From JAMHWD01 sp035911135 (GTDB lineage: Bacteria > Pseudomonadota > Alphaproteobacteria > Micavibrionales > Micavibrionaceae): a stretch of 64,000 bases of DNA. Positions 7,552 through 14,596 of this stretch are shown here, piece after piece. Position 1 is the stretch's first letter. Each line of letters begins with the position of its first letter. Under the pieces are notes generated by a model. The model ran no database searches, was not told the DNA's origin, and was given only the letters and a program-made list of their open reading frames with translations. The stretch covers positions 1-64,000 of the forward strand of contig JAMHWD010000003.1 of the NCBI GenBank assembly GCA_035911135.1. Reading direction: 5' to 3'. Both the position numbers and the translations under genes were made by a program.

Positions 7552-8097
7552 ATGACAAAAGCGCGTTATCAAGAAGTATATGAGAAAGAAATCGCTCCGG
7601 CGATGCAGGCCAAGTTCGGTTATAAGAACAAGCACGAAGTGCCTCGCCTGGAAAAGATCGTCCTGAACATGGGCGTGGGCGAAGCAACGCAGGACCGCAA
7701 GCATATCGAAAATGCTGTGAATGACATGGGTCTGATCGCCGGTCAGAAGCCAGCCATTACACGCGCCCGTCAGTCCAACGCTTCTTTCAAGATCCGTGAA
7801 GATCAGGCGATTGGCTGCAAGGTTACGCTGCGCGGCAAGCGCATGTACGAATTCCTCGACCGTCTTGTGACGATCGCCATGCCTCGTATCCGCGACTTTC
7901 GCGGTATCAACGGCCGCAGCTTCGATGGCCGCGGTAACTATGCGGTTGGCATCAAGGAACATATTATTTTCCCTGAAATCCAGTACGACAAAGTCGACAA
8001 GATCCGGGGTATGGATATCGTTATCTGCACATCAGCGAAAACAAACGATGAGGCGAAAGAGCTTCTCCGTGGTTTCAAGCTGCCGTTCAGAAACTAA
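7552..8097 (+). CDS. rplE: 50S ribosomal protein L5
   Basis: L5 carries 5S rRNA together with L18 into the central protuberance. The 181-residue product is full length with the VPRLEKIVLNMGVGEA region, the ITRARQSNASFKIREDQAIG basic segment and the FPEIQYDKVDKIRGMDIVI end. The neighbours are rplX upstream and rpsN downstream in the standard spc order. No anomalies seen. Confidence 0.98.
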   Translation: MTKARYQEVYEKEIAPAMQAKFGYKNKHEVPRLEKIVLNMGVGEATQDRKHIENAVNDMGLIAGQKPAITRARQSNASFKIREDQAIGCKVTLRGKRMYEFLDRLVTIAMPRIRDFRGINGRSFDGRGNYAVGIKEHIIFPEIQYDKVDKIRGMDIVICTSAKTNDEAKELLRGFKLPFRN

Positions 8098-8128
8098 GAA
8101 TTTTGCATAGATAAAGGGAAAAATACCG

Positions 8129-8434
8129 ATGGCAAAAGTTTGTATGATCGAGCGCGAAAAGAAGCGCAAGAAGCTGGTCAAGAGCCACGCTAACAAGCGT
8201 GCGTCTCTGAAGGCGGTCATTCGTGATCGCTCGAAGCCGGCGGAAGAGCGCTTTCAGGCCGTGCTGAAGCTGGCCGAGATGCCGCGCGCCGGATCGAAAA
8301 CACGCGTTCGTAACCGCTGCGCCCTGACAGGCCGCCCTCGTGCTTACTACCGTAAATTTAACCTCTGCCGCATTGCATTGCGGGATCTGGCTTCTCGTGG
8401 TGAGTTGCCAGGTGTTGTGAAATCCAGCTGGTAA
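8129..8434 (+). CDS. rpsN: 30S ribosomal protein S14 (long form)
   Basis: S14 is a late-assembling head protein. The 101-residue length and the single C-terminal RNRCALTGRPRAYYRKFNLCR segment identify the long form that lacks the complete four-Cys zinc ribbon of the short form. It sits between rplE and rpsH with 31- and 14-nt gaps. The start is the first ATG of the frame, preceded by AAAGGGA. Confidence 0.97.
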   Translation: MAKVCMIEREKKRKKLVKSHANKRASLKAVIRDRSKPAEERFQAVLKLAEMPRAGSKTRVRNRCALTGRPRAYYRKFNLCRIALRDLASRGELPGVVKSSW

Positions 8435-8448
8435 GGAGTGATTGAAAT

Positions 8449-8847
8449 ATGTCTATGAACGATCCCCTCGGCGATATGCTGACACGTATCCGCAACGGCC
8501 AACAAGCCGGCAAGCAGATGATTGCCTGCCTCTACTCCAAACTGCACGAGAATGTTTGCGCGGTTCTGAAGGAAGAAGGCTATATCCGCGACTACAAAGT
8601 CGTTGATCTGGGCAGCAACAAGAAAGAAATTTCCGTGTATCTGAAATACGCGGAAGGCAAAGGCGTTATTCGCAAGATCGACCGCGTGTCCAAGCCGGGC
8701 CGCCGTATCTACGCAAACGTCAAGACAATGCCGCGTTTTTACAACGGTCTGGGTATTCTGGTGCTTTCGACACCGCAGGGCGTGATCTCGGATCACAAAG
8801 CCCGTGCGAACAATGTCGGCGGCGAAGTGCTCTGCCAGGTGTTCTAA
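8449..8847 (+). CDS. rpsH: 30S ribosomal protein S8
   Basis: S8 binds helix 21 of 16S rRNA. In E. coli it is the translational repressor of the spc operon. The 132-residue product is full length with MSMNDPLGDMLTRIRNGQQ at the start and the C-terminal signature STPQGVISDHKARANNVGGE. An AAGGAG lies upstream of the start. No S8-binding mimic was recognised near rplE in this window, so regulation is left open. Confidence 0.98.
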   Translation: MSMNDPLGDMLTRIRNGQQAGKQMIACLYSKLHENVCAVLKEEGYIRDYKVVDLGSNKKEISVYLKYAEGKGVIRKIDRVSKPGRRIYANVKTMPRFYNGLGILVLSTPQGVISDHKARANNVGGEVLCQVF

Positions 8848-8873
8848 GGATAGGATTGAAGAAGGATTAAGTC

Positions 8874-9434
8874 ATGTCACGTATTGGTAAATATCCGGTC
8901 ACCATCCCGGCGGGCGTTGAAGTCCAGATCAATGGTCAGGCCGTCAAGGTCAAGGGCAAGCTGGGCGAGTTGAACCTCGACCTACATGAAGACGTTGCCG
9001 CTGCACTGGAAGATGTAGCCAATGATGAAGGCAAGACAATCAAGGTTGTCCGCCTGTCCAAGAAAGTTGAAACGCCGATGGCCGCACAGGTCTGGCCGAC
9101 AATGCGTACGCTGGTTTCCAACATGATGGTTGGCGTCAGCGAAGGTTACAAGAAGAACCTTGAAATCCGCGGCGTTGGTCTTCGTGCCAACCTGCAGGGT
9201 CAGGATCTGGTTATGACGCTGGGCTTCTCGCACGAGATCAAGTACCGCGTTCCTGCCGGCATCAAGGTTGAAGTTGAAAAGCAGACAGCCATCGCCATCA
9301 GCGGCATCGACAAGCAGCTGGTTGGTCAGGTTGCCGCGAATATCAGAGGATTTAAACCGCCTGAGCCATACAAGGGTAAAGGTATCCGCTATGTGGATGA
9401 GTTTGTTGTCCGCAAAGAAGGTAAGAAGAAATAA
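8874..9434 (+). CDS. rplF: 50S ribosomal protein L6
   Basis: L6 lies near the sarcin-ricin loop and factor-binding site. The 186-residue product has two tandem alpha-L domains: an N-terminal half with SRIGKYPVTIPAGVEVQ and a C-terminal half ending PEPYKGKGIRYVDEFVVRKEGKKK. It is about nine residues longer than the usual 177, with a small insertion around residues 44-55 (VANDEGKTIKVV) in the first domain. rplR follows after 24 nt. Confidence 0.97.
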   Translation: MSRIGKYPVTIPAGVEVQINGQAVKVKGKLGELNLDLHEDVAAALEDVANDEGKTIKVVRLSKKVETPMAAQVWPTMRTLVSNMMVGVSEGYKKNLEIRGVGLRANLQGQDLVMTLGFSHEIKYRVPAGIKVEVEKQTAIAISGIDKQLVGQVAANIRGFKPPEPYKGKGIRYVDEFVVRKEGKKK

Positions 9435-9458
9435 GATCGTTTATTTAAGGATAAGATC

Positions 9459-9842
9459 ATGGCAAAGGCACTTACATCCGCGCAAAGACGCACATACAGA
9501 ACACGCAATAAGATCCGCAAGGTCAATATTGATCGTGTATCGACTCGTGAGACACGTCCGCGTCTTTCTGTTCACCGCTCCGGCAAGCAGATTTACGCGC
9601 AAGTCATTGATGACATCAAGGGCGTGACACTGGCAGCGGCGTCCAGCATGGACAAGGATCTGAAGGACAAGCTGAAAACCGGCGCTGACAAGGCTGCCGC
9701 ATCGGCTGTTGGCAAACTGGTTGCCGAGCGCGCGAAAAAAGCAGGCGTATCCAAGGTCGTGTTTGACCGCGGCCGTTTTGTGTATCATGGCCGCGTGAAG
9801 GCCGTAGCCGAGGCCGCGCGTGAAGCCGGACTGGATTTTTAA
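9459..9842 (+). CDS. rplR: 50S ribosomal protein L18
   Basis: L18 binds 5S rRNA with L5 and L25. The 127-residue product has a basic N-terminus (RRTYRTRNKIRK), the RPRLSVHRSGKQIYAQVIDD core and the conserved C-terminal GRFVYHGRVKAVAEAAREAGLDF. Length is slightly above the usual 117-120. It sits between rplF and rpsE in standard order. Confidence 0.97.
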   Translation: MAKALTSAQRRTYRTRNKIRKVNIDRVSTRETRPRLSVHRSGKQIYAQVIDDIKGVTLAAASSMDKDLKDKLKTGADKAAASAVGKLVAERAKKAGVSKVVFDRGRFVYHGRVKAVAEAAREAGLDF

Positions 9843-9876
9843 GAATTAGATTTCGAACAATAGAAGGACGAAAATT

Positions 9877-10467
9877 ATGGCGCGTGGAGCAGCTGAAAAC
9901 GAGAAAAGAGAGAAAGAAGACGGCGAACTGGTCGAGCGTCTGGTTGGTATCAACCGCGTGGCCAAAGTCGTTAAGGGCGGACGCCGTTTCGGCTTTGCTG
10001 CTCTGGTCGTTGTAGGCGACGGCAAGGGCCGCGTTGGTTACGGCAGCGGTAAATCCAAGGAAGTACCTGAAGCCATCAAAAAAGCCACAGAAGAAGCCAA
10101 GCGCCAGATGATCCGCGTTCCTCTGCGCGAAGGCCGCACAATTCACCATGACGTGAAAGGCAGAGCCGGCGCTGGCCGCGTTCTCCTGCGTTCGGCTGTT
10201 CCGGGTACTGGTATTATTGCCGGTGGTCCGATGCGTGCCGTGTTCGAAGCTGTTGGCATTCAGGATATCGTTGCCAAGGCCATCGGTTCCAACAACCCAT
10301 ACAGCATGGTTAATGCAACATTCGAAGCCCTGAAAAATATTCAGAGCCCTCGTCATGTTGCCGGCCGCCGCAACAAGAAAGTTGGCGATATCGTTTCCAA
10401 CCGCGAAGTGAACAAGTCGGCTGGTGAAGTCGCTGAAGACATGAGCGAAGAAGAAAACAAAGGATAA
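9877..10467 (+). CDS. rpsE: 30S ribosomal protein S5
   Basis: S5 lies near the decoding centre and mRNA entry. The 196-residue product contains the double-stranded-RNA-binding-like N-terminal domain (LVERLVGINRVAKVVKGGRR) with GDGKGRVGYGSGKSKEVPEA, and a C-terminal domain with TGIIAGGPMRAVFEAVGI. The last 30 residues form an acidic tail (EVAEDMSEEENKG). It is separated by only 6 nt from rpmD. Length is within the alphaproteobacterial range. Confidence 0.97.
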   Translation: MARGAAENEKREKEDGELVERLVGINRVAKVVKGGRRFGFAALVVVGDGKGRVGYGSGKSKEVPEAIKKATEEAKRQMIRVPLREGRTIHHDVKGRAGAGRVLLRSAVPGTGIIAGGPMRAVFEAVGIQDIVAKAIGSNNPYSMVNATFEALKNIQSPRHVAGRRNKKVGDIVSNREVNKSAGEVAEDMSEEENKG

Positions 10468-10473
10468 TGTATC

Positions 10474-10791
10474 ATGGCTGAAGAAAAAGAGAAAAAAGCC
10501 CCTGCGAAGAAAGCTGCTGCGCCCAAGGCGCCTAAGGCTGAAGCTGCGGCGAAGAAGCCTGCTGTGGCAAAGAAAGCTGCCGCGCCTGCTGCCAAGAAGG
10601 TTGCTTCCGGCAAGACTGTAAAGATCACGCAAACCGGCAGCCCGATCGGCCGCGAGCCGAACCAGCGTAAGGTTCTGATTGGTCTTGGCCTGAACAAGCT
10701 GCACCGCACGCGTGAACTGGAAGATACACCTTCCGTACGCGGCATGATCAGAAAAGTCGCTCACTTGGTGAAAGTCGAGGAAGCTGCTTAA
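10474..10791 (+). CDS. rpmD: 50S ribosomal protein L30 with about 46-residue N-terminal Ala/Lys extension
   Basis: L30 is normally about 60 residues. Here the L30 core starts near residue 47 (KTVKITQTGSPIGREPNQRK) and runs to residue 103. It is preceded by a low-complexity segment of Ala, Lys and Pro that resembles a histone H1-like tail. The ATG at 10474 has GGAT/AAGGA upstream (inside the rpsE stop region) and lies 6 nt after rpsE. No internal ATG or GTG with a ribosome binding site occurs near the core, so the extension is probably translated. The extension is N-terminal, unlike those of L3, L29, S17 and L17. Confidence 0.93.
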   Translation: MAEEKEKKAPAKKAAAPKAPKAEAAAKKPAVAKKAAAPAAKKVASGKTVKITQTGSPIGREPNQRKVLIGLGLNKLHRTRELEDTPSVRGMIRKVAHLVKVEEAA

Positions 10792-10823
10792 GCTTTCCCG
10801 GATACGTTAAAAGGATAAAGATT

Positions 10824-11327
10824 ATGAAACTCAACCAGATCAAACCGAAAGAAGGCTCCGTCAAGACAGCCATGCGCGTTGGCCGTGGTATCGGCTCCGG
10901 CAAGGGCAAGACTTGCGGCGTTGGCGTTAAGGGTCAAAAGGCACGCTCCGGCGTGGCGATCAAGGGTTTTGAAGGCGGTCAGATGCCTCTCGCCCGCCGT
11001 TTGCCAAAATTCGGTTTCAACAACAAGAATTTCCGCACGCATTATGTTGAGATCAATCTGGGTCGTCTGCAAAAGGCCATTGATGCCAAGAAGCTGGATG
11101 CCAAGAAGGAAGTCACCGAAGAAGCCCTGATCGAAGCCGGCGTTATCCGCCGCAAACTGGACGGCGTAAAGCTGATTGCCAGCGGCGAGATCAAGACGAA
11201 GATCGACCTGAAAATCTCCGCCACAACGCAAGGCGCGAAAGCCGCCGTTGAGAAGGCTGGCGGTTCGATCGCCATCATCGACAAATCCGTAGCGCCTGTG
11301 AAAAAGCGCGGCGAGAAGAAGAAATAA
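10824..11327 (+). CDS. rplO: 50S ribosomal protein L15
   Basis: L15 is a late-assembly 50S protein with an extended N-terminal arm rich in Gly and Lys (GRGIGSGKGKTCGVGVKGQKAR, described here as a landmark region at residues 22-43). The globular part contains the EGGQMPLARRLPKFGF segment. The 167-residue product ends with a short basic tail (VKKRGEKKK). A strong terminator 30 nt downstream separates it from secY. Confidence 0.97.
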   Translation: MKLNQIKPKEGSVKTAMRVGRGIGSGKGKTCGVGVKGQKARSGVAIKGFEGGQMPLARRLPKFGFNNKNFRTHYVEINLGRLQKAIDAKKLDAKKEVTEEALIEAGVIRRKLDGVKLIASGEIKTKIDLKISATTQGAKAAVEKAGGSIAIIDKSVAPVKKRGEKKK

Positions 11328-11357
11328 TTTCTTCTCCTGATATAACAGTTATAAAAG

Positions 11358-11387
11358 ACCCGCCGCACCAAGCTGGCGGGTTTTTTT
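11358..11387 (+). terminator. Rho-independent terminator after rplO
   Basis: A 7-bp perfect stem (acccgcc 11358-11364 with ggcgggt 11375-11381) with a 10-nt loop is followed by a run of seven T residues. It lies between rplO and secY, which in many bacteria are read through, so at least partial separation of secY expression is predicted. Confidence 0.85.
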
Positions 11388-11435
11388 ACACGTGAAATCC
11401 TTGTGCAGTCGCACATGAAAAGATCGACTTTACGC

Positions 11436-11464
11436 TTGTACGGCTGAATTGTTTTGGTTAAGAA
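11436..11464 (+). promoter_or_regulatory. Possible sigma70-type promoter for secY
   Basis: TTGTAC at 11436-11441 and TAAGAA at 11459-11464 are spaced by 17 nt, downstream of the rplO terminator and 38 nt upstream of the secY ATG. Both hexamers are imperfect. An alternative -10 (TAATAT) begins at about 11466. The terminator makes a promoter here likely, but its exact position is uncertain. Confidence 0.4.
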
Positions 11465-11502
11465 TAATATCTTCACATTATTATCTTTATTAAGGATTTC
11501 TT

Positions 11503-12852
11503 ATGGCTTCTGCCGTCGAACAAATGGCCCGCAACGCAAACTGGAGCACGTTTTCCAAGGCGACGGAGCTGAAACAAAGGCTCTTGTTCGTGGTGATGGC
11601 CCTGCTGGTTTACCGTCTTGGCACTTATGTGCCCATTCCGGGGATTGATCCGCATGTCTGGCGCGAGGTTTTCACGCAAAAAAGCGGCGGGATCCTGGAT
11701 ATGTTCAATATGTTCTCGGGCGGCGCGCTGCAGCGTATGACGATTTTTGCCCTGAATATCATGCCTTATATTTCAGCCTCGATTATCATCCAGCTCGCGA
11801 CATCGCTCTCGCCGCAGCTCGAAGCCCTGAAGAAAGAAGGCGAATCGGGCCGCCAGAAAATTAACCAGTACACGCGTTATTTCACGGTTCTGCTCGCCAC
11901 TATTCAGGCTTATGGCCTGGCCGTTGGTCTGGAGAGCATGCAGGGCGCATCCGGTTCTGCCGTGATTGATCCGGGTATGTTTTTCCGCATTTCTACGGTT
12001 ATTACCATCGTGGGCGGTACAGTGTTTTTGATGTGGCTGGGCGAGCAGATCACCAGCCGCGGCATTGGCAATGGTATTTCTCTGATTATCTTTGCCGGTA
12101 TCGTGGCGGAACTCCCGCGCGCTATCGGATCGACATTGGAACTTGGCCGCCAAGGGACATATAGCTTCCCGCAGCTCTTCCTTTTGTTTGCGATGATTTG
12201 CGGCGTTATTGCTTTTATCGTGTTCATGGAACGCGCCCAGCGCCGCGTGGTTGTGCAATACCCAAAGCGCCAGCAGGGTAATCGCATGAGCGGCGGTGAT
12301 ACCAATCACATGCCTCTTAAGCTGAATACTTCAGGCGTTATTCCGCCAATCTTTGCCTCGTCCTTGTTGCTTTTGCCGCTGACAATCGTCAGCTTCAGCG
12401 GCGTGCAGGGCGCCAATGACTGGACGTCATGGATCTCCCAGCATCTGGCGCATGGTCAGCCGACCTATATGTTGCTTTACGGGGCTTTGATCGTATTTTT
12501 TGCATTTTTCTATACCGCGATTGTCTTTAATCCGGAGGAAAACGCCGAGGTGCTGCGTAAATATGGCGGGTTTATTCCCGGTATCCGTCCCGGCAAGGCC
12601 ACGGCTGATTATCTGGATTATATCCTGACCCGCATTACCTGCATCGGCGCGGCCTATCTGGTCTTTATCTGCTTGCTGCCGGAATTTCTGATCGCGGAAT
12701 ATAACATGCCGTTTTATTTCGGCGGGACTTCGCTGCTGATCGTCGTGACGGTAACGCTGGATACGGTCGGACAGATTCATTCTCACCTTATTGCTCATCA
12801 ATATGAAGGCCTGATGAAAAAGGCGCAATTGCGGGGGCGTAAACGTTCATGA
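11503..12852 (+). CDS. secY: Protein translocase subunit SecY
   Basis: SecY forms the protein-conducting channel of the SecYEG translocon in the inner membrane. The 449-residue product has the ten expected hydrophobic helices. It has family landmarks such as the plug region GGALQRMTIFALNIMPYISASII, the SRGIGNGISLIIFAGIVA segment and the C-terminal cytosolic loop NPEENAEVLRKYGGFIPGIRPG. The ATG at 11503 follows AAGGAT at suitable spacing. Its stop overlaps adk by 4 nt (ATGA), indicating coupled translation. Confidence 0.98.
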   Translation: MASAVEQMARNANWSTFSKATELKQRLLFVVMALLVYRLGTYVPIPGIDPHVWREVFTQKSGGILDMFNMFSGGALQRMTIFALNIMPYISASIIIQLATSLSPQLEALKKEGESGRQKINQYTRYFTVLLATIQAYGLAVGLESMQGASGSAVIDPGMFFRISTVITIVGGTVFLMWLGEQITSRGIGNGISLIIFAGIVAELPRAIGSTLELGRQGTYSFPQLFLLFAMICGVIAFIVFMERAQRRVVVQYPKRQQGNRMSGGDTNHMPLKLNTSGVIPPIFASSLLLLPLTIVSFSGVQGANDWTSWISQHLAHGQPTYMLLYGALIVFFAFFYTAIVFNPEENAEVLRKYGGFIPGIRPGKATADYLDYILTRITCIGAAYLVFICLLPEFLIAEYNMPFYFGGTSLLIVVTVTLDTVGQIHSHLIAHQYEGLMKKAQLRGRKRS

Positions 12853-13499
12853 CAACACAGCAGAATATGGAGAGGCCCTTGAATATTATCATGTTTGGAC
12901 CGCCTGCCGCCGGTAAGGGGACGCAGGCCAAAATTCTGGAATCCAAATACGGCATGCGCCAGCTCTCGACGGGCGATATGCTTCGCGCCGAAATTACGGC
13001 CGGAACCAAGCTGGGGCTTGAGGCCAAGGCGATTATGGATGATGGCAAGCTGGTCTCCGATGATATCGTGATTGCCATGATTGCCGGGCAGATTGATTCT
13101 CCGGAATGTGCGCGCGGTGTTATTTTTGATGGCTTTCCCCGTACGGTTGCACAAGCCGAGGCGCTGGAGAAGATGCTAAGCCAGCGCGGCAAATGCATTG
13201 ATCTGGTGCTGGAGCTGGATGTCGATCAGGCGGCCCTGACCGCCCGGATGGAAAAGCGCGCCAAGGAAGAAGGGCGCTCGGATGATAATTTCGAAGCCTT
13301 CAAGAAGCGCCTGGCGCAATATAACGATTATGGCCCGAAAGTCCTGCCTTATTACCGCGCCAAGGGCGAGGTTCCTGTACTGGATGGCAATAAGAGCGTT
13401 GAGGAAGTGACCGCCAAGGTTGAAGCTGCCTTGCTGAAGGTCTGGCAGTCAATTGAGGCCAAAACCGGCAATGGTCATAAGGCTGGGCTTGGTCTTTAA
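12849..13499 (+). CDS. adk: Adenylate kinase, short-LID form
   Basis: Adk interconverts ATP plus AMP and two ADP. It has the P-loop GPPAAGKGTQ (about residues 17-26), the AMP-binding region RQLSTGDMLRAEI and the DGFPRTVAQAEALEKML motif. The LID domain is reduced to a short loop (MEKRAKEEGRSDDNFEAFKKR) without zinc-binding Cys residues, as in many alphaproteobacterial enzymes. The total is 216 residues because of a C-terminal tail of about 20. The ATGA overlap with secY matches the common secY-adk pairing. Confidence 0.97.
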   Translation: MTTQQNMERPLNIIMFGPPAAGKGTQAKILESKYGMRQLSTGDMLRAEITAGTKLGLEAKAIMDDGKLVSDDIVIAMIAGQIDSPECARGVIFDGFPRTVAQAEALEKMLSQRGKCIDLVLELDVDQAALTARMEKRAKEEGRSDDNFEAFKKRLAQYNDYGPKVLPYYRAKGEVPVLDGNKSVEEVTAKVEAALLKVWQSIEAKTGNGHKAGLGL

Positions 13500-13529
13500 G
13501 GCCAGAGCCGCTTTTTTGCAAATAAATCA

Positions 13530-13557
13530 TTGACATCCCATTGAAAACGGCTATATT
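13530..13557 (+). promoter_or_regulatory. Strong sigma70-type promoter for rpsM-rpsK
   Basis: A perfect -35 TTGACA (13530-13535) and a near-consensus -10 TATATT (13552-13557) are separated by 16 nt, in the 184-nt gap between adk and rpsM. Predicted initiation near 13564 would give a leader of about 120 nt that contains the hairpin at 13631-13658. This is among the best promoter matches in the window. Confidence 0.78.
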
Positions 13558-13630
13558 CCGGGCTGTTTTGACATGTTTACAAACTGGCGGGCGAAAGTCT
13601 AACGAACGGAGCCTTTTACGGTTTGGACGC

Positions 13631-13658
13631 ATAAATCACTGAATTTTCAGGGATTTAT
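13631..13658 (+). promoter_or_regulatory. Leader hairpin upstream of rpsM
   Basis: ataaatc (13631-13637) pairs with gatttat (13652-13658), then after a 1x1 mismatch ctga pairs with tcag around an attt loop. The hairpin ends 25 nt before the rpsM ATG and just before the AGGAAAGGA site. There is no T-run. It may be a regulatory leader element. rpsD (S4), the E. coli alpha operon repressor gene, is not in this operon. Confidence 0.5.
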
Positions 13659-13683
13659 ACAAAAAATAGGAAAGGAAAAACCA

Positions 13684-14070
13684 ATGGCACGTATTGCCGG
13701 GGTTAACGTACCCGATAAAAAACGCACACCTATCGCGCTCACCTATGTTCATGGGATTGGCCGCACAACTGCCTTTAAAATCTGTGAAAAGCTGGGTATC
13801 GACCTCCAGAGCCGCATGGGCCAACTGGATGAAGATACGCTGAACCGCATCCGCGGCGAAATCGAAGCCAGCGGCATCCTGATCGAAGGCGATCTGCGCC
13901 GTGAAGTTTCGATGAACATCAAGCGCCTGCAAGATATGAAATGCTTCCGCGGCATCCGTCACCGTAATGGTCTGCCAGTTCGTGGCCAGCGCACAAAAAC
14001 AAACGCCCGCACCCGCAAGGGACCTGCCAAGCCGATCGCCGGCAAGAAGCAGGCCACCGCGAAGAAATAA
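13684..14070 (+). CDS. rpsM: 30S ribosomal protein S13
   Basis: S13 forms the intersubunit bridge with L5 and contacts P-site tRNA. The 128-residue product starts MARIAGVNVPDKKRTPIALT, contains the helix-two-turn-helix YVHGIGRTTAFKICEKLGI and ends with the conserved RGQRTKTNARTRKGP region plus a short basic tail. It has a strong AGGAAAGGA upstream. rpsK follows after 14 nt. The separate strong promoter suggests rpsM-rpsK form their own transcription unit. Confidence 0.98.
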   Translation: MARIAGVNVPDKKRTPIALTYVHGIGRTTAFKICEKLGIDLQSRMGQLDEDTLNRIRGEIEASGILIEGDLRREVSMNIKRLQDMKCFRGIRHRNGLPVRGQRTKTNARTRKGPAKPIAGKKQATAKK

Positions 14071-14084
14071 TGGGAGCATGAACA

Positions 14085-14474
14085 ATGGCTAAACCAGCAG
14101 TAAAAGTTAAAAGAAAAGAGAAAAAGAACATCGTATCGGGCGTTGCACACGTGAACTCCACGTTCAACAACACGCTGATCTCGATCACAGATGCACAAGG
14201 TAACGTTGTTTCCTGGTCATCTTCGGGCATGATGGGCTTTAAAGGTTCCCGTAAATCCACACCTTACGCCGCGCAGGTCGCTGCGGAAGATGCGGGCCGC
14301 AAGGCACAGGAACACGGCATGAAGGAACTGGATGTTCTGGTGAAGGGCCCTGGTTCGGGCCGTGAATCGGCACTGCGCGCGCTGCAGGCGATCGGCTTTA
14401 CGATCAAGGGCATTTGCGACATTACGCCTGTTCCGCATAACGGTTGCCGTCCACGCAAGCGCCGCCGCGTATAA
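14085..14474 (+). CDS. rpsK: 30S ribosomal protein S11
   Basis: S11 lies on the 30S platform near the E site. The 129-residue product has the basic N-terminus KVKRKEKKNI, the VNSTFNNTLISITDAQGNV segment and the C-terminal signature DITPVPHNGCRPRKRRRV. Length and sequence are typical. A strong terminator follows 12 nt downstream. Confidence 0.98.
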   Translation: MAKPAVKVKRKEKKNIVSGVAHVNSTFNNTLISITDAQGNVVSWSSSGMMGFKGSRKSTPYAAQVAAEDAGRKAQEHGMKELDVLVKGPGSGRESALRALQAIGFTIKGICDITPVPHNGCRPRKRRRV

Positions 14475-14486
14475 TTTTTAAAAACC

Positions 14487-14520
14487 GCCCCCGCAATAAT
14501 CGCGGGGGCCTTTTGCTTTT
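14487..14520 (+). terminator. Rho-independent terminator after rpsK
   Basis: An 8-bp G/C-only stem (gcccccgc 14487-14494 with gcgggggc 14502-14509) with a 7-nt loop is followed by cttttgctttttt. It separates rpsK from rpoA. Because rpoA has to be transcribed highly, either read-through occurs or a promoter lies in the remaining 80 nt, where I see no good match. Confidence 0.8.
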
Positions 14521-14596
14521 TGACTACCTAGACTACCCACGACCAACCCATTAACCAGAGGCCGGCTAAGAACCGGATGACGTGAAGGAAAAAGAC

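Noticed and set aside
9616..10764. Minus-strand ORF of 382 codons opposite rplR-rpsE-rpmD
   Set aside because: It runs antisense to three confident ribosomal protein genes and its residue pattern (Leu/Arg/Ser-rich, with frequent His and Phe runs) is what reversed Ala/Lys-rich codons give. No start signal of its own.
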